A stretch of DNA of 35,219 nt from Candidatus Omnitrophota bacterium (GTDB lineage Bacteria > Omnitrophota > Gorgyraeia > Aquiviventales > Aquiviventaceae): NCBI GenBank assembly GCA_016209275.1, contig JACQWM010000022.1, positions 1 to 35,219 on the forward strand, written 5' to 3'. Position numbers and translations under genes: made by a program. The notes under the pieces are model-generated. The model worked only from the letters and a program-made list of their open reading frames with translations, ran no database searches and was not told the DNA's origin. Shown here piece after piece: positions 1-8,005 of this stretch (the stretch's first letter is position 1; every line of letters starts with the position of its first letter).

Positions 1-143
1 TGTGCACGCATAAGTGACTGAGTCGCCTCCTCCGAGGGGACTCCGCGATGGGAGTCAGGGAACGGTCGCAACGCCTCAGGGCGTTCACGACCGATCGCAT
101 GGGTCGGAGTTTGGGTGTTGCAGAGCGTTTTCATAAGTGGATC
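1..143 (+). other. Upstream leader of the DUF378 gene, able to form several hairpins
   Basis: No gene is visible here if the DUF378 protein starts at 144. The stretch holds short inverted repeats: CCTC/GAGG (26-29 with 34-37), GACTCC/GGAGTC (39-44 with 51-56, loop GCGATG), AACGCC/GGGCGTT around 79-94, and CGACC/GGTCG around 99-117. It could be a structured 5' leader, but it is cut by the window edge and no known riboswitch consensus is recognised. An upstream ATG at 48 is in frame with the gene, so part of this could instead be coding. Confidence 0.3.
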
Positions 144-386
144 ATGGCAAGCGGGAAGAAGTGCGGGGTGTGCAAGGTGGCGGCGTTGCTCGCGGCACTC
201 GGGGCGATCAACTGGGGGCTCGTCGGCGTCTTCAACCTGAATCTGGTCGCCGCGCTGCTTGGCGAAGGGATGGGGGCGCGCATCGTCTATGGCGTGATCG
301 GGGTGGCCGGTGTGCTAACACTGCTCGGCTCGGTCTGCTGCTGCTGTCCGTGCCAGAAGGGGAGCTGTGAGCCGAAGAAGTCATGA
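144..386 (+). CDS. DUF378 family small membrane protein
   Basis: Predicted 80-residue inner-membrane protein of the DUF378 family. The signature LAALGAINWGLVGVFNLNLV sits near the N-terminus. A second hydrophobic helix (VYGVIGVAGVLTLLG) follows, and then a Cys-rich tail (CCCCPC and a later Cys). The family normally has about 60-80 residues and two membrane segments, and its function is unknown. I prefer the start at 144 (MASGKK) because the in-frame upstream extension from 48 is arginine-rich and not family-like, although no strong ribosome binding site precedes 144. The stop overlaps the start of the next gene (ATGA), so the two are probably cotranscribed. The cysteine cluster at the C-terminus is unusual and might bind metal; that is inference. 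Confidence 0.8.
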   Translation: MASGKKCGVCKVAALLAALGAINWGLVGVFNLNLVAALLGEGMGARIVYGVIGVAGVLTLLGSVCCCCPCQKGSCEPKKS

Positions 387-775
387 GTGAGAAGCAGTGG
401 CGCATTCTCCTCGTCGACGATGAGCCCAGCATCATCAAGATGGTCGGCAAGCGGCTGGAGCTGGAAGGCTTTGAGGTCTTCACCGCGACCGACGGAGAGC
501 AGGCGATTGAGTTCGCCACCACCCGGCACCCGGATCTGATCGTGCTGGATCTCTTGTTGCCGAAAAAGGACGGGTTTGCCGTGACCGAGACGCTGAAGAG
601 AAATCAGAATGCCCGCGATATTCCGATCATCGCGGTCTTCAGCGGCAAGGGCGTGTTGGAAGATGAAGACCGCTGCCGCGAGCTAGGCGCTGCCGCCTAT
701 ATCGAAAAAGGCCGCGGAGCGACACCGCTGGTGGAAGCCATCCGAAATCTCCTCAGTCAGACCGGGGATAATTAA
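383..775 (+). CDS. Stand-alone response regulator receiver domain (CheY-like)
   Basis: A 130-residue single-domain receiver. The acidic pair is D12-D13 (LLVDDEPS), the phosphoacceptor is D56 in the strand LIVLDLLLP, the Thr/Ser position is in AVFSGKG, and a Lys occurs at about 109 in YIEKGRG. The usual K-P is K-G here. There is no output domain, so it likely acts by protein-protein contact within a phosphorelay. No histidine kinase is adjacent; the nearest is the CHASE kinase 12 kb away. The gene overlaps the DUF378 gene by 4 bp. Its last 23 bp overlap the end of the convergent HyfI-like gene, so the two transcription units meet tail to tail without an obvious terminator. Confidence 0.9.
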   Translation: MSEKQWRILLVDDEPSIIKMVGKRLELEGFEVFTATDGEQAIEFATTRHPDLIVLDLLLPKKDGFAVTETLKRNQNARDIPIIAVFSGKGVLEDEDRCRELGAAAYIEKGRGATPLVEAIRNLLSQTGDN

Positions 776-1541
776 CCGCCGTTTGGTCTTCAATACGGCC
801 AAGCAGCCGCAACAGGCCATCAAGCAGCGTCAGCGGATGCGGCGGACAGCCGGGAAGATACAAATCAACGGGAAGTAAGCCCTCGACGCCGTTGCGAACC
901 TGCGCGCTGTCGCGGAATGGTCCGCCGCTGATCGCACAGGCTCCCACCGCAATGACCAACTTCGGAGATGGGATCGCTTCATACGTGTTGAGAAGTGCAA
1001 CGCGCATGTTTTCCGTCACAGGCCCGGTCACGATGAGGCCGTCGGCATGGCGCGGGGAAGCGACGAATTGGACTCCGAAGCGCCCAAGATCAAATACCAC
1101 ATTGTTCAGCGCCTGCAGCTCCATCTCGCAGCCATTGCAACTGCCGGCGCAAACCTCGCGTAGTTTCAGCGAACGGCCGAAGAGCTTGCGCATCTTTTGA
1201 TCAAGCGCATGAACGCGCGGCACTTCATCGCCCTGTAAGACCAGGTCCTGCCGTTTCGTTGACGCGAGACGATAATCGCGCGTGTACGCGATCGCGCCTT
1301 CAGGGCAGGCGTCAAGACAGTCCCGACAGAACAGGCAGCGTCCAAGGTCAAGTTGCATCGCGCCACCTGCCTGGAGAGCTTGCACCGGACAGGCGTCGGC
1401 ACAGGCCTGGCAGCCATCGGGGCATTTGCTGTGATCGAGCGTTGGGCGGCCGCGAAACCGCTCCGGCAATGTCGCCAAGGCACTTGGAAACGGCAGCGTT
1501 CGGCAGCCCTGCTCAACTCGCGTCGCAAGAATCTTCAGCAT
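753..1541 (-). CDS. hyfI: HyfI/NuoB-like small subunit with fused N-terminal 2x[4Fe-4S] ferredoxin domain
   Basis: A 262-residue electron-transfer subunit. Residues about 35-90 form a ferredoxin domain: a first motif KCPDGCQACADACP (Cx3Cx2Cx3CP) and a second CLFCRDCLDACP (Cx2Cx2Cx3CP). Residues about 125-250 form the NuoB/HycG-type small subunit, with cysteines in AGSCNGCEME, AVGACAISGG and YLPGCPPHP, which should hold the proximal [4Fe-4S] cluster. In E. coli Hyf and Hyc the ferredoxin and small subunit are separate proteins (HyfH/HyfI, HycF/HycG), so this is a fusion of both. It is the last gene of the hydrogenase-related operon. The protein is predicted to pass electrons along the cytoplasmic arm. 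The partner acceptor is unknown because the large subunit has no NiFe ligands. Confidence 0.88.
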   Translation of the reverse strand: MLKILATRVEQGCRTLPFPSALATLPERFRGRPTLDHSKCPDGCQACADACPVQALQAGGAMQLDLGRCLFCRDCLDACPEGAIAYTRDYRLASTKRQDLVLQGDEVPRVHALDQKMRKLFGRSLKLREVCAGSCNGCEMELQALNNVVFDLGRFGVQFVASPRHADGLIVTGPVTENMRVALLNTYEAIPSPKLVIAVGACAISGGPFRDSAQVRNGVEGLLPVDLYLPGCPPHPLTLLDGLLRLLGRIEDQTAVNYPRSD

Positions 1542-1550
1542 CCAGATACC

Positions 1551-2996
1551 TTACAAATCATGCCCGGCATACGAGAGGTTAAAACTCTTGTTGCACAACG
1601 GAAAATCGGAAATCTCCCCGTTTCTCACCGCCATCGCCAACCCCATCCAATTATGGAAGGATGGGTCAATGACCTTGTATCGGGCGATGCTGCCCTGCGC
1701 ATCAGTGATCGCCACGTGCACGATCTCCCCGCGCCATCCTTCCACCATGGAAAAGGCCACGCGGTTGGGCATCATCGGCGAACACGGCATGTGCAGTTCG
1801 CCTTCCGGCAGGCTGGTCAGTTGCTCACGCAGGAATACCAGGGAACGCTCAGCCTCTAGCCATCGGACCAGCGCCCGCGCGTGCACGTCTCCGGTGTCAG
1901 CCGTCATCATGGGAAGGTGGGAGAATTGATAGATGCCTGAGGGATGATCGTGCCGGACGTCACGATGGCTGCCGCAGGCCCGGGCAACTGAGCCGACAAA
2001 TCCCAGCGCCTCACTGACCTGTCGTGTCACGATACCCGTGCCCTCAAACCGGTCGATGACGGACGGCGTGTCAAAGAGCATGCGTGCAAATGTTTGTAAC
2101 TCCTTCTGAGCCCGTGCGAGCCGTTGCTCAAAATCAGTCCGCTGGGTTTCACTCAGGTCATACGATACGCCGCCTGGACGCAGGAAGCTTCGACCATAGC
2201 GGCTGCCGGTCAGTTCCATGAGCAGGTTGAGGAATTCGCCCCGCAACCGCCCGAAATACGCCGCGGCCGGCAGGAATCCAACATCCGTGCCAAGCGCTCC
2301 CAAATCGCCGGCGTGATTGGCCAGCCGTTCAAGCTCCAGGGCCACACCACGCAACGCCTGAGCTCGCGGGCTGATCTGGCATCCGCCGAGAGTTTCCATC
2401 GCTTCACAGAACGCGAGGCCATGGCCGATGACCGTGTCTCCAGCGATGGATTCAGCCAATATCGGCATCCGCTTTGCCGGGCTGCCTGCGAGCAGCTGTT
2501 CAACCCCGCGATGCTGATACCCGAGCTGGATTTCCAGATGGAGGATGCGCTCCCCCTGGCAGTGAAACCGGAAATGCCCAGGCTCGATGATTCCAGCATG
2601 CACCGGGCCAACCGCAACTTCATGCGTTTCCTCTCCGGTGACCTGGAAAAAGGGATAGGGGCTGCGATGAGAGCGAACAGGTTTCAGCCAGGGATGTCCT
2701 TCAGCCCTGATGGCGAATTGCTCCGCCACCTCCCGCTCAAACCCCTGCGCCTGCGGGCACTCAGGCGTCAGGGACGGATACGCATCCTGCACGATCGTGG
2801 CAATGGCGGTGCATTCCCCTGTCTCATCATGGGCGAGCAGGGCATACAGTTTCACCTTCCCATTGATGAACCGGCCGAAGAACGCCGACAGGCGCGCGCC
2901 CTCTAAAACGGCGCGAAGCACCGTGCTGCGGAATTCCTGTATCGGCAGCACCGGCAGGGCCGCCTCATCCACCGCCTGAGGATTTTTGAGGATCAT
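1551..2996 (-). CDS. hyfG: HyfG/NuoCD-like large subunit lacking [NiFe] ligands
   Basis: A 481-residue protein with the HycE/HyfG architecture. A NuoC-like domain (about 20-125, with QGFEREVAEQFAIRAEGHPW) is fused to a NuoD-like large subunit (about 125-481). In true group 4 hydrogenases the first Cys pair lies in ERxCGxC. Here the site reads ESIAGDTVIGHGLAFCEAME, close to the NuoD form, with no Cys pair. The C-terminal DPCxxC is replaced by PLCNKSFNLSYAGHDL, where only one Cys remains. The protein therefore should not bind a NiFe centre. This is the defining trait of energy-converting hydrogenase-related (Ehr) complexes, whose reaction is not settled. The start overlaps the hyfF stop by 4 bp (ATGA), indicating tight translational coupling. 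Confidence 0.9.
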   Translation of the reverse strand: MILKNPQAVDEAALPVLPIQEFRSTVLRAVLEGARLSAFFGRFINGKVKLYALLAHDETGECTAIATIVQDAYPSLTPECPQAQGFEREVAEQFAIRAEGHPWLKPVRSHRSPYPFFQVTGEETHEVAVGPVHAGIIEPGHFRFHCQGERILHLEIQLGYQHRGVEQLLAGSPAKRMPILAESIAGDTVIGHGLAFCEAMETLGGCQISPRAQALRGVALELERLANHAGDLGALGTDVGFLPAAAYFGRLRGEFLNLLMELTGSRYGRSFLRPGGVSYDLSETQRTDFEQRLARAQKELQTFARMLFDTPSVIDRFEGTGIVTRQVSEALGFVGSVARACGSHRDVRHDHPSGIYQFSHLPMMTADTGDVHARALVRWLEAERSLVFLREQLTSLPEGELHMPCSPMMPNRVAFSMVEGWRGEIVHVAITDAQGSIARYKVIDPSFHNWMGLAMAVRNGEISDFPLCNKSFNLSYAGHDL

Positions 2997-4438
2997 GGGA
3001 CTCCTCCAACGAGCTGTGCCGCATGGCTCAGCGCCGCGTTCACGCTGGGAGGCACATAGAGGCCGAGTACGAGCACAGCGATCAGTAACGCCAGGGGCAC
3101 ACCCACCAGCAACCCTGATTCTCTTCCTGCGTGCGGGCTGCCGGTCGCCATATCCGCAGGCTGGCCCTGAGCCATTGGCAGAATAATAGCCCCCATGCCA
3201 AGAAAGACCACTGCCAGCAAGATGAGATACAGGGCAGCGACCACCATGCGGCCCTGGCTGACGGCGGCATTCAAGATCGTGAATTCGCTCAGGAATAGCC
3301 CAAAGGGAGGAGCGCCGGTGATCGCAAAAAACCCGCCGAGCAGCAGCGCTCCAGACACAGGCAGACGGCGCAAAAGGCCTCTGACGTCAGCGGCAAGCTT
3401 CGTCCCGTGAGCCAGGAGAATATTGCCTGCCACGAAGAACAGCAGCGCTTTCGTCAGCGAGTGGTTCACCGCGTGCAGCATGGCCCCATAGGCTCCGGCC
3501 CCTCCGAGGCCGACCCCCAGCGACAGAATCCCCATATGCTCGATGCTGGAGTAAGCCAGGAGGCGCTTGTAATCTGATTGCCCGACGATGAAGACCGCCG
3601 CGACAACGAGCGAGAACACGCCAAACACCACAAGCAACTCCTGGACGAATGCGCCTAACCCGGCCGCCACACACACCTGAAAGAGACGCAGGATGCCGAG
3701 AAACGCGCAGTTGAGCAACGCTCCTGACAATAGGGCTGATGCCGGCGACGGCGCCTCGCTGTGCGCATCCGGCAGCCAGGTGTGGAACGGGGCCAGCCCC
3801 ATCTTGGTGCCGTATCCGACCAGGAAGAAGAGGAAACCGCCTTTCAGCCACGGCAGATGCAGCTGGCCGGCAGCGCTGATCAGCTCGCTGACCACGAGGG
3901 AGGGTTGGTCTCCTCCTCCGTGGCCTGAGCCTGCCATGGCGACGAAAAACGTCCCTAAGAGGGCTAGGGCAATCCCCACGGAGCATAGGAGGAGATACTT
4001 CCACGTGGCCTCAAGCGACCGCTGACTGTGATGGAAATAAATCAGCGGCGCGCTGGCCAGCGTCGTGCCCTCCACGGCGACCCACAGCAATCCCAGATGT
4101 TGGCTCATGGTGACGAGGCTCATAGCGGCGAGGAATCCCAGCAGGCATCCCACAAAGGTGCGGTTGGAGCGACGGGCTTCACGGCGGAGATACTCGACGG
4201 CGTAGAGTGATGCGCATATGAACACGACGCTGACCAGCGTCAGAAATATCAGGCCGATCGCATCGAGAGCCAGCCACCCCCCCAGAAGCGGATGCGGGTC
4301 AACACGCCAGGAAAAGACCACAAGAGCCAGATGGAGGAGCGCGGTCCCGATGAGCAGCCCCAACCGCCGGCTGTTTGAGCGGAGCAGAAAAGCGCCTCCG
4401 GCGGCAAGCAGCGGAATGAGCACGAGTCCAAGCAACAT
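2993..4438 (-). CDS. hyfF: HyfF-like proton-pumping antiporter subunit (NuoN/MrpD family)
   Basis: A 481-residue polytopic membrane protein of the complex I/Mrp antiporter family, with about 14 predicted helices. Visible hallmarks are AVEGTTLASAPLIY with the conserved Glu in an early helix, GYGTKMGLAPFHTWLPDAHS with the channel Lys and broken-helix segment, YKRLLAYSSIEHMGI, and NHSLTKALLFFVAGN. These are the residues expected for ion translocation (Glu, Lys, Lys, His). The length matches HyfF. In the operon it lies between the HyfE- and HyfG-like genes, the same order as E. coli hyf. It probably moves H+ or Na+; the sequence does not tell which. Confidence 0.9.
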   Translation of the reverse strand: MLLGLVLIPLLAAGGAFLLRSNSRRLGLLIGTALLHLALVVFSWRVDPHPLLGGWLALDAIGLIFLTLVSVVFICASLYAVEYLRREARRSNRTFVGCLLGFLAAMSLVTMSQHLGLLWVAVEGTTLASAPLIYFHHSQRSLEATWKYLLLCSVGIALALLGTFFVAMAGSGHGGGDQPSLVVSELISAAGQLHLPWLKGGFLFFLVGYGTKMGLAPFHTWLPDAHSEAPSPASALLSGALLNCAFLGILRLFQVCVAAGLGAFVQELLVVFGVFSLVVAAVFIVGQSDYKRLLAYSSIEHMGILSLGVGLGGAGAYGAMLHAVNHSLTKALLFFVAGNILLAHGTKLAADVRGLLRRLPVSGALLLGGFFAITGAPPFGLFLSEFTILNAAVSQGRMVVAALYLILLAVVFLGMGAIILPMAQGQPADMATGSPHAGRESGLLVGVPLALLIAVLVLGLYVPPSVNAALSHAAQLVGGVP

Positions 4439-4443
4439 CGCGG

Positions 4444-5088
4444 TCAGTCTTTCAGGATGGTCAGATGATACGTATCGATATGATCGAATTCCCGGCTGAT
4501 GTGGTAGATGACAATCCCCATGATGAAGACGCCGGCGAAGAGATCTAGCAGGACGCCCAGCTCCACCAGCAGGGGCATGCTCTGGACGAGGGTCAGCCCG
4601 AACAGGAAGATGCCGTTCTCGAGCATCAGATACCCGAGCACCTGCGTGAGCGCTTTGGTGCGGGACACCAACACCACAAGGCTGATGAGCAGCGTGGCCA
4701 TGGCGGCCGGCACCAGCAGCGATGAGGTTAGGGACGGCAGTGACGGCAGCCGGGAGGACAGGAGGAATGCCGCGACGGTGGCGATGGCTCCCACGAGCAG
4801 GGATGCCGTGAATCCAATGAGCGGCTCGATTTCAGCACGCATGGAGCCATCGCGCAAGGTACGCAGCAGCAGCCAGGGAAACAAGAATCCTTTGAGTGTT
4901 AGCATGCCTGCCGATAACGCAACCATATGGACCGCCAGGCCGCCCTGATGCAGTAGGAGCGGCAGGATGCTCAACAATACGCCTTGAAAGGCCACCGCCC
5001 GGATGCAGGCCCTGAGTCGGCTACTGCCCAGGACAAGGAAATTCAACAGCATGGCTAGCACCAGAATCAGGTCAACGCCCTGCGCCAT
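4444..5088 (-). CDS. hyfE: HyfE-like membrane subunit (extended NuoK type)
   Basis: A 214-residue protein made almost entirely of hydrophobic helices (about six or seven). The central and C-terminal part carries the NuoK/MrpC-like segment with LGYLMLENGIFLFGLTL. It is about twice the length of NuoK, as is normal for HyfE. The C-terminus is hydrophilic (REFDHIDTYHLTILKD). It is separated from the HyfC-like gene by 6 bp and from the HyfF-like gene by 5 bp. The role is as a membrane-arm subunit contributing to the ion path between the HyfC-like subunit and the antiporter-like subunits, inferred from family and position. Confidence 0.87.
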   Translation of the reverse strand: MAQGVDLILVLAMLLNFLVLGSSRLRACIRAVAFQGVLLSILPLLLHQGGLAVHMVALSAGMLTLKGFLFPWLLLRTLRDGSMRAEIEPLIGFTASLLVGAIATVAAFLLSSRLPSLPSLTSSLLVPAAMATLLISLVVLVSRTKALTQVLGYLMLENGIFLFGLTLVQSMPLLVELGVLLDLFAGVFIMGIVIYHISREFDHIDTYHLTILKD

Positions 5089-5094
5089 AGCCGC

Positions 5095-6009
5095 CTACCT
5101 CCACACCAGCAGCAGGCCGACAGCGGCCAGCACACCTGAGGTGACGAGCAGTTGCGGCACACGGATTAAGCGAAGCCGCGCCATCGAGGACTCCACGACG
5201 CCAATGACGACCGCCAGGCCCAACAGCCCAGTGATGAGCATACTAAGATCCATCCAGGGCACGCCGATGTGCACGGGCATGAGAAGCCGGACGAGCAGGA
5301 CGCCGAACAGGAACAGCTTCAGCGCACTGCCATAGAGGATGAACGCAAAATCAGGACCGCCGTGGTCGAGCACCATCACTTCATGGATCATCGTCAACTC
5401 CAGGTGAGTCGTGGGATCGTCAACGGGCATACGGGCGTTTTCCGCTAGCAGCACGAGGAAGAGGCTGGCGGCTGCCAGCGCAAGTGCCGGACCGGCCGTG
5501 CGCCAGGCCGATCCCAAGACCGGGCCGAACATCTCGGACAACTGCACGCTACCTGTCACCTTGGCGATCACCGCGAGTGCGACCAACAGCGCCGGCTCCG
5601 CCAAACTGGCAAACGTGACTTCGCGGCTGGCACCCATCCCTTCAAAGCTCGAGCCGGTATCGAGTGCTGCGAGCACGGTGATGAAGCGGGCCACGCCAAC
5701 GAGATAGGCCCAGAGCACCACGTCTCCCCAGAACGAGAGGAGCGTTGAAGGTGCGGCAAGCGGGACGAACAAGGCTGCGGTCAGGAACGCCGCCAGCGAA
5801 ACCAGCGGACCCGCTCGGAACACCCATGACGTGGTCCGGCTGTAGACAGCACCCTTCTGCAGGAGCTTCCACAAGTCGTAATACGGTTGCAGCACCGGCG
5901 CGCCAATGCGGCCTGTGAGGATCGCCTTCGTCTTGTGAATCACCCCCAACAACAGCGGGGGACCCCCGATCACCAAGCCAAGAGACCACAGCAGTTGGAT
6001 GGCCGACAT
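5095..6009 (-). CDS. hyfC: HyfC-like membrane anchor subunit (NuoH family)
   Basis: A 304-residue NuoH/HyfC-type protein, with about eight helices. The N-terminal motif RIGAPVLQPYYDLWKLLQKG is typical of HyfC/HycD. The cytoplasmic loop ENARMPVDDPTTHLELTMIH carries the conserved acidic residues that couple the peripheral arm to the membrane. I place the start at 6009 (MSAIQLLWSLGL), two codons downstream of the hyfB stop at 6014. A longer in-frame extension to 6249 exists, but it lies wholly inside hyfB and reads as an out-of-frame Ser/Cys-rich shadow. The subunit joins the HyfG/HyfI-like arm to the antiporter subunits. Confidence 0.9.
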   Translation of the reverse strand: MSAIQLLWSLGLVIGGPPLLLGVIHKTKAILTGRIGAPVLQPYYDLWKLLQKGAVYSRTTSWVFRAGPLVSLAAFLTAALFVPLAAPSTLLSFWGDVVLWAYLVGVARFITVLAALDTGSSFEGMGASREVTFASLAEPALLVALAVIAKVTGSVQLSEMFGPVLGSAWRTAGPALALAAASLFLVLLAENARMPVDDPTTHLELTMIHEVMVLDHGGPDFAFILYGSALKLFLFGVLLVRLLMPVHIGVPWMDLSMLITGLLGLAVVIGVVESSMARLRLIRVPQLLVTSGVLAAVGLLLVWR

Positions 6010-6013
6010 TGCG

Positions 6014-8005
6014 TCAGACCCCGAGTTTCCACACCAGCAGCACCACGAGCGTGAGAAAGATGTAGAGCAGATACAACTGGACCCGGCCCTGCTGCAGCCA
6101 CCGAAGCGCCTCAAGGCCGCGCTTGATCCTGGCGAACAACGGGAGGAACAGGTATGTGGTTGCCACATCAGGGGTGTGGGATGTCCGGTGCGCCGAATCA
6201 GGGAAATACCCGGCAGGAGCCTGCTCGTGGGATTGTGTTCGCAAGACACTCTGAAACAGCCTCCCTAACGGCTGCGCAAAGGAGGACGCGGTGTACTGCA
6301 TCTGGGCTGTCGGGGCCGCGTAGCCACAACCCCATGTGAACGCTTGGTTGATCGGCCGGGTCTTGAGTAGCAGCCGGCGCAACACGACCAGCGCAAGCGT
6401 GATGCAGAGGAGTAGCGCGGCCGTCGCGCTGACCAGCCGCAGTCCGGCCAAGGTGGAGGCGATTCCCGCAGCGTCCACCGGCAGCGATGCGCCAGTGATG
6501 GAACTGATGGCTGGCATGATGAATTGCACGACACCATGAGGCCACAGCCCAATCGCCAGACAGCTTCCTGCAAGTCCCATCATCGGGATCAGCATGGCTG
6601 GGCCGGCTTCATGAACCGAATGAGCCTGTGCTTCGCGAGGACTCCCAAGGAACACCGTGCCAAAAGCCTTGGCAAAGCACGCCGCCGCTAAGCCGCCGAT
6701 CAACGCCAGCGCCGCAATACCCAGCCCGAGCCACATCCCGCTGCGCGTCGTGAACGCCAGAAACCCGTGAAACCCCCCCACGTAGATCAACCACTCGCTG
6801 ATGAAGCCGTTCAACGGCGGCAGACCGCAGATGGCCGTGGCCCCGACGAGAAAGGCTGTGCCGGTCCATGGCATCGCCTTGAACAATCCGCCGAGCCGAT
6901 CCAGTTCTCGCGTGCCCGTCGCATGGAGCACCGAGCCTGCCCCGAGGAACAGCAGTCCCTTGAACAGGCTGTGGTTGAGCACATGCAGGAGCGCTCCGCT
7001 GAATCCTAGCCAGCTCATCACCGGCTGCCCCGCGGACTGGCCAAGCAGCCCGATGCCCATGCCCAGCGCGATGATGCCGATATTCTCGACGCTGTGATAG
7101 GCCAGCAGCCGTTTCAAATCATGCTGGGCCAAGGCAAACGCCACACCCAGCACGCCCGAGGTCACGCCAATCATCAGGAGGGTCAGACCCCACCAGGCCG
7201 GCGGAGGACCCAGGAACGTCAGCGTCCGCAGGATGCCATAGATGCCGAGCTTGATCATCACGCCGGACATCACTGCAGAGACATGACTCGGCGCTGCCGG
7301 ATGGGCTTCCGGTAACCACACATGCAGCGGCATGAAGCCGGCCTTGGTGCCAAACCCTACAAGCGCCAAAAGGAACAGGACTACCGCCAAGGTAGGCGAC
7401 GCAGCGCTGATGGCCGTCAACTGATCGAAATCCATGGAACCTGCGTGCCGACCAAGCAGCGTGAAGAACACGAAGAGGAATGCTGTCCCGAGATGTGTGG
7501 CCACGAGGTAGGTCCAGCCCGCTTCCCGGACATCCTCGCGTTCATCTTCGAAGGTGACCAGGAAGAAGGAGGCCAGCGACATCACCTCCCACGCCACAAG
7601 AAACAGGACAGCGTTGCGCGCGGCCACGACCAGCGCCATCGAGGCGATCAGGATATTCAACCAAGCAGAGATCGGCCCCAGCGACCTGTGCGTGCTGAAC
7701 GGTTTCAGGTACTCACTGCCGTAGATGGCGGCGAGGGCGGATACGCCGAAAATAGGCAAGAGAAAAAAGGCGCTCAACGGATCAAGGACGAGAAAGAACT
7801 CACCATACGGAACCTGCCAGGCGGCGCGAAATGGCGGCAGGGCACCCGTCGTGAGCGCATGGATGGCGGGCATCAACCCAAGGAAGCAGCCGATGACGGC
7901 TCCACCAACGCCCCAGATTGTCACCCATCGTTGGTTGCGGCCTGCCAGAGCCGCACAACCTGCTGAGACTCCCAGGATTGTGAGCGCTGAAAGAAACAGC
8001 GTCAT
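6014..8005 (-). CDS. hyfB: HyfB-like antiporter subunit (NuoL/MrpA family)
   Basis: A 663-residue polytopic protein, first membrane subunit of the operon. Hallmarks are FLVAWEVMSLASFFLV with the conserved Glu, GFGTKAGFMPLHVWLPEAHP with the channel Lys and broken helix, LKRLLAYHSVENIGII, and NHSLFKGLLFLGAGSV. The length and the C-terminal region with further helices match HyfB/HycC. The C-terminal 70 residues contain a soluble stretch (ARIKRGLEALRWLQQGR) before a final helix, recalling the lateral element of NuoL-type subunits. The start overlaps the upstream regulator's stop by 4 bp (ATGA). With the HyfF-like protein it gives two candidate ion-translocating subunits. Confidence 0.91.
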   Translation of the reverse strand: MTLFLSALTILGVSAGCAALAGRNQRWVTIWGVGGAVIGCFLGLMPAIHALTTGALPPFRAAWQVPYGEFFLVLDPLSAFFLLPIFGVSALAAIYGSEYLKPFSTHRSLGPISAWLNILIASMALVVAARNAVLFLVAWEVMSLASFFLVTFEDEREDVREAGWTYLVATHLGTAFLFVFFTLLGRHAGSMDFDQLTAISAASPTLAVVLFLLALVGFGTKAGFMPLHVWLPEAHPAAPSHVSAVMSGVMIKLGIYGILRTLTFLGPPPAWWGLTLLMIGVTSGVLGVAFALAQHDLKRLLAYHSVENIGIIALGMGIGLLGQSAGQPVMSWLGFSGALLHVLNHSLFKGLLFLGAGSVLHATGTRELDRLGGLFKAMPWTGTAFLVGATAICGLPPLNGFISEWLIYVGGFHGFLAFTTRSGMWLGLGIAALALIGGLAAACFAKAFGTVFLGSPREAQAHSVHEAGPAMLIPMMGLAGSCLAIGLWPHGVVQFIMPAISSITGASLPVDAAGIASTLAGLRLVSATAALLLCITLALVVLRRLLLKTRPINQAFTWGCGYAAPTAQMQYTASSFAQPLGRLFQSVLRTQSHEQAPAGYFPDSAHRTSHTPDVATTYLFLPLFARIKRGLEALRWLQQGRVQLYLLYIFLTLVVLLVWKLGV

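Noticed and set aside
1551-2996. A functional [NiFe]-hydrogenase large subunit
   Set aside because: Both cysteine pairs needed for the NiFe centre are missing.
6010-6249. N-terminal extension of the HyfC-like gene to 6249
   Set aside because: The extension lies inside hyfB in another frame and is Ser/Cys-rich; HyfC homology begins at MSAIQLL (6009).
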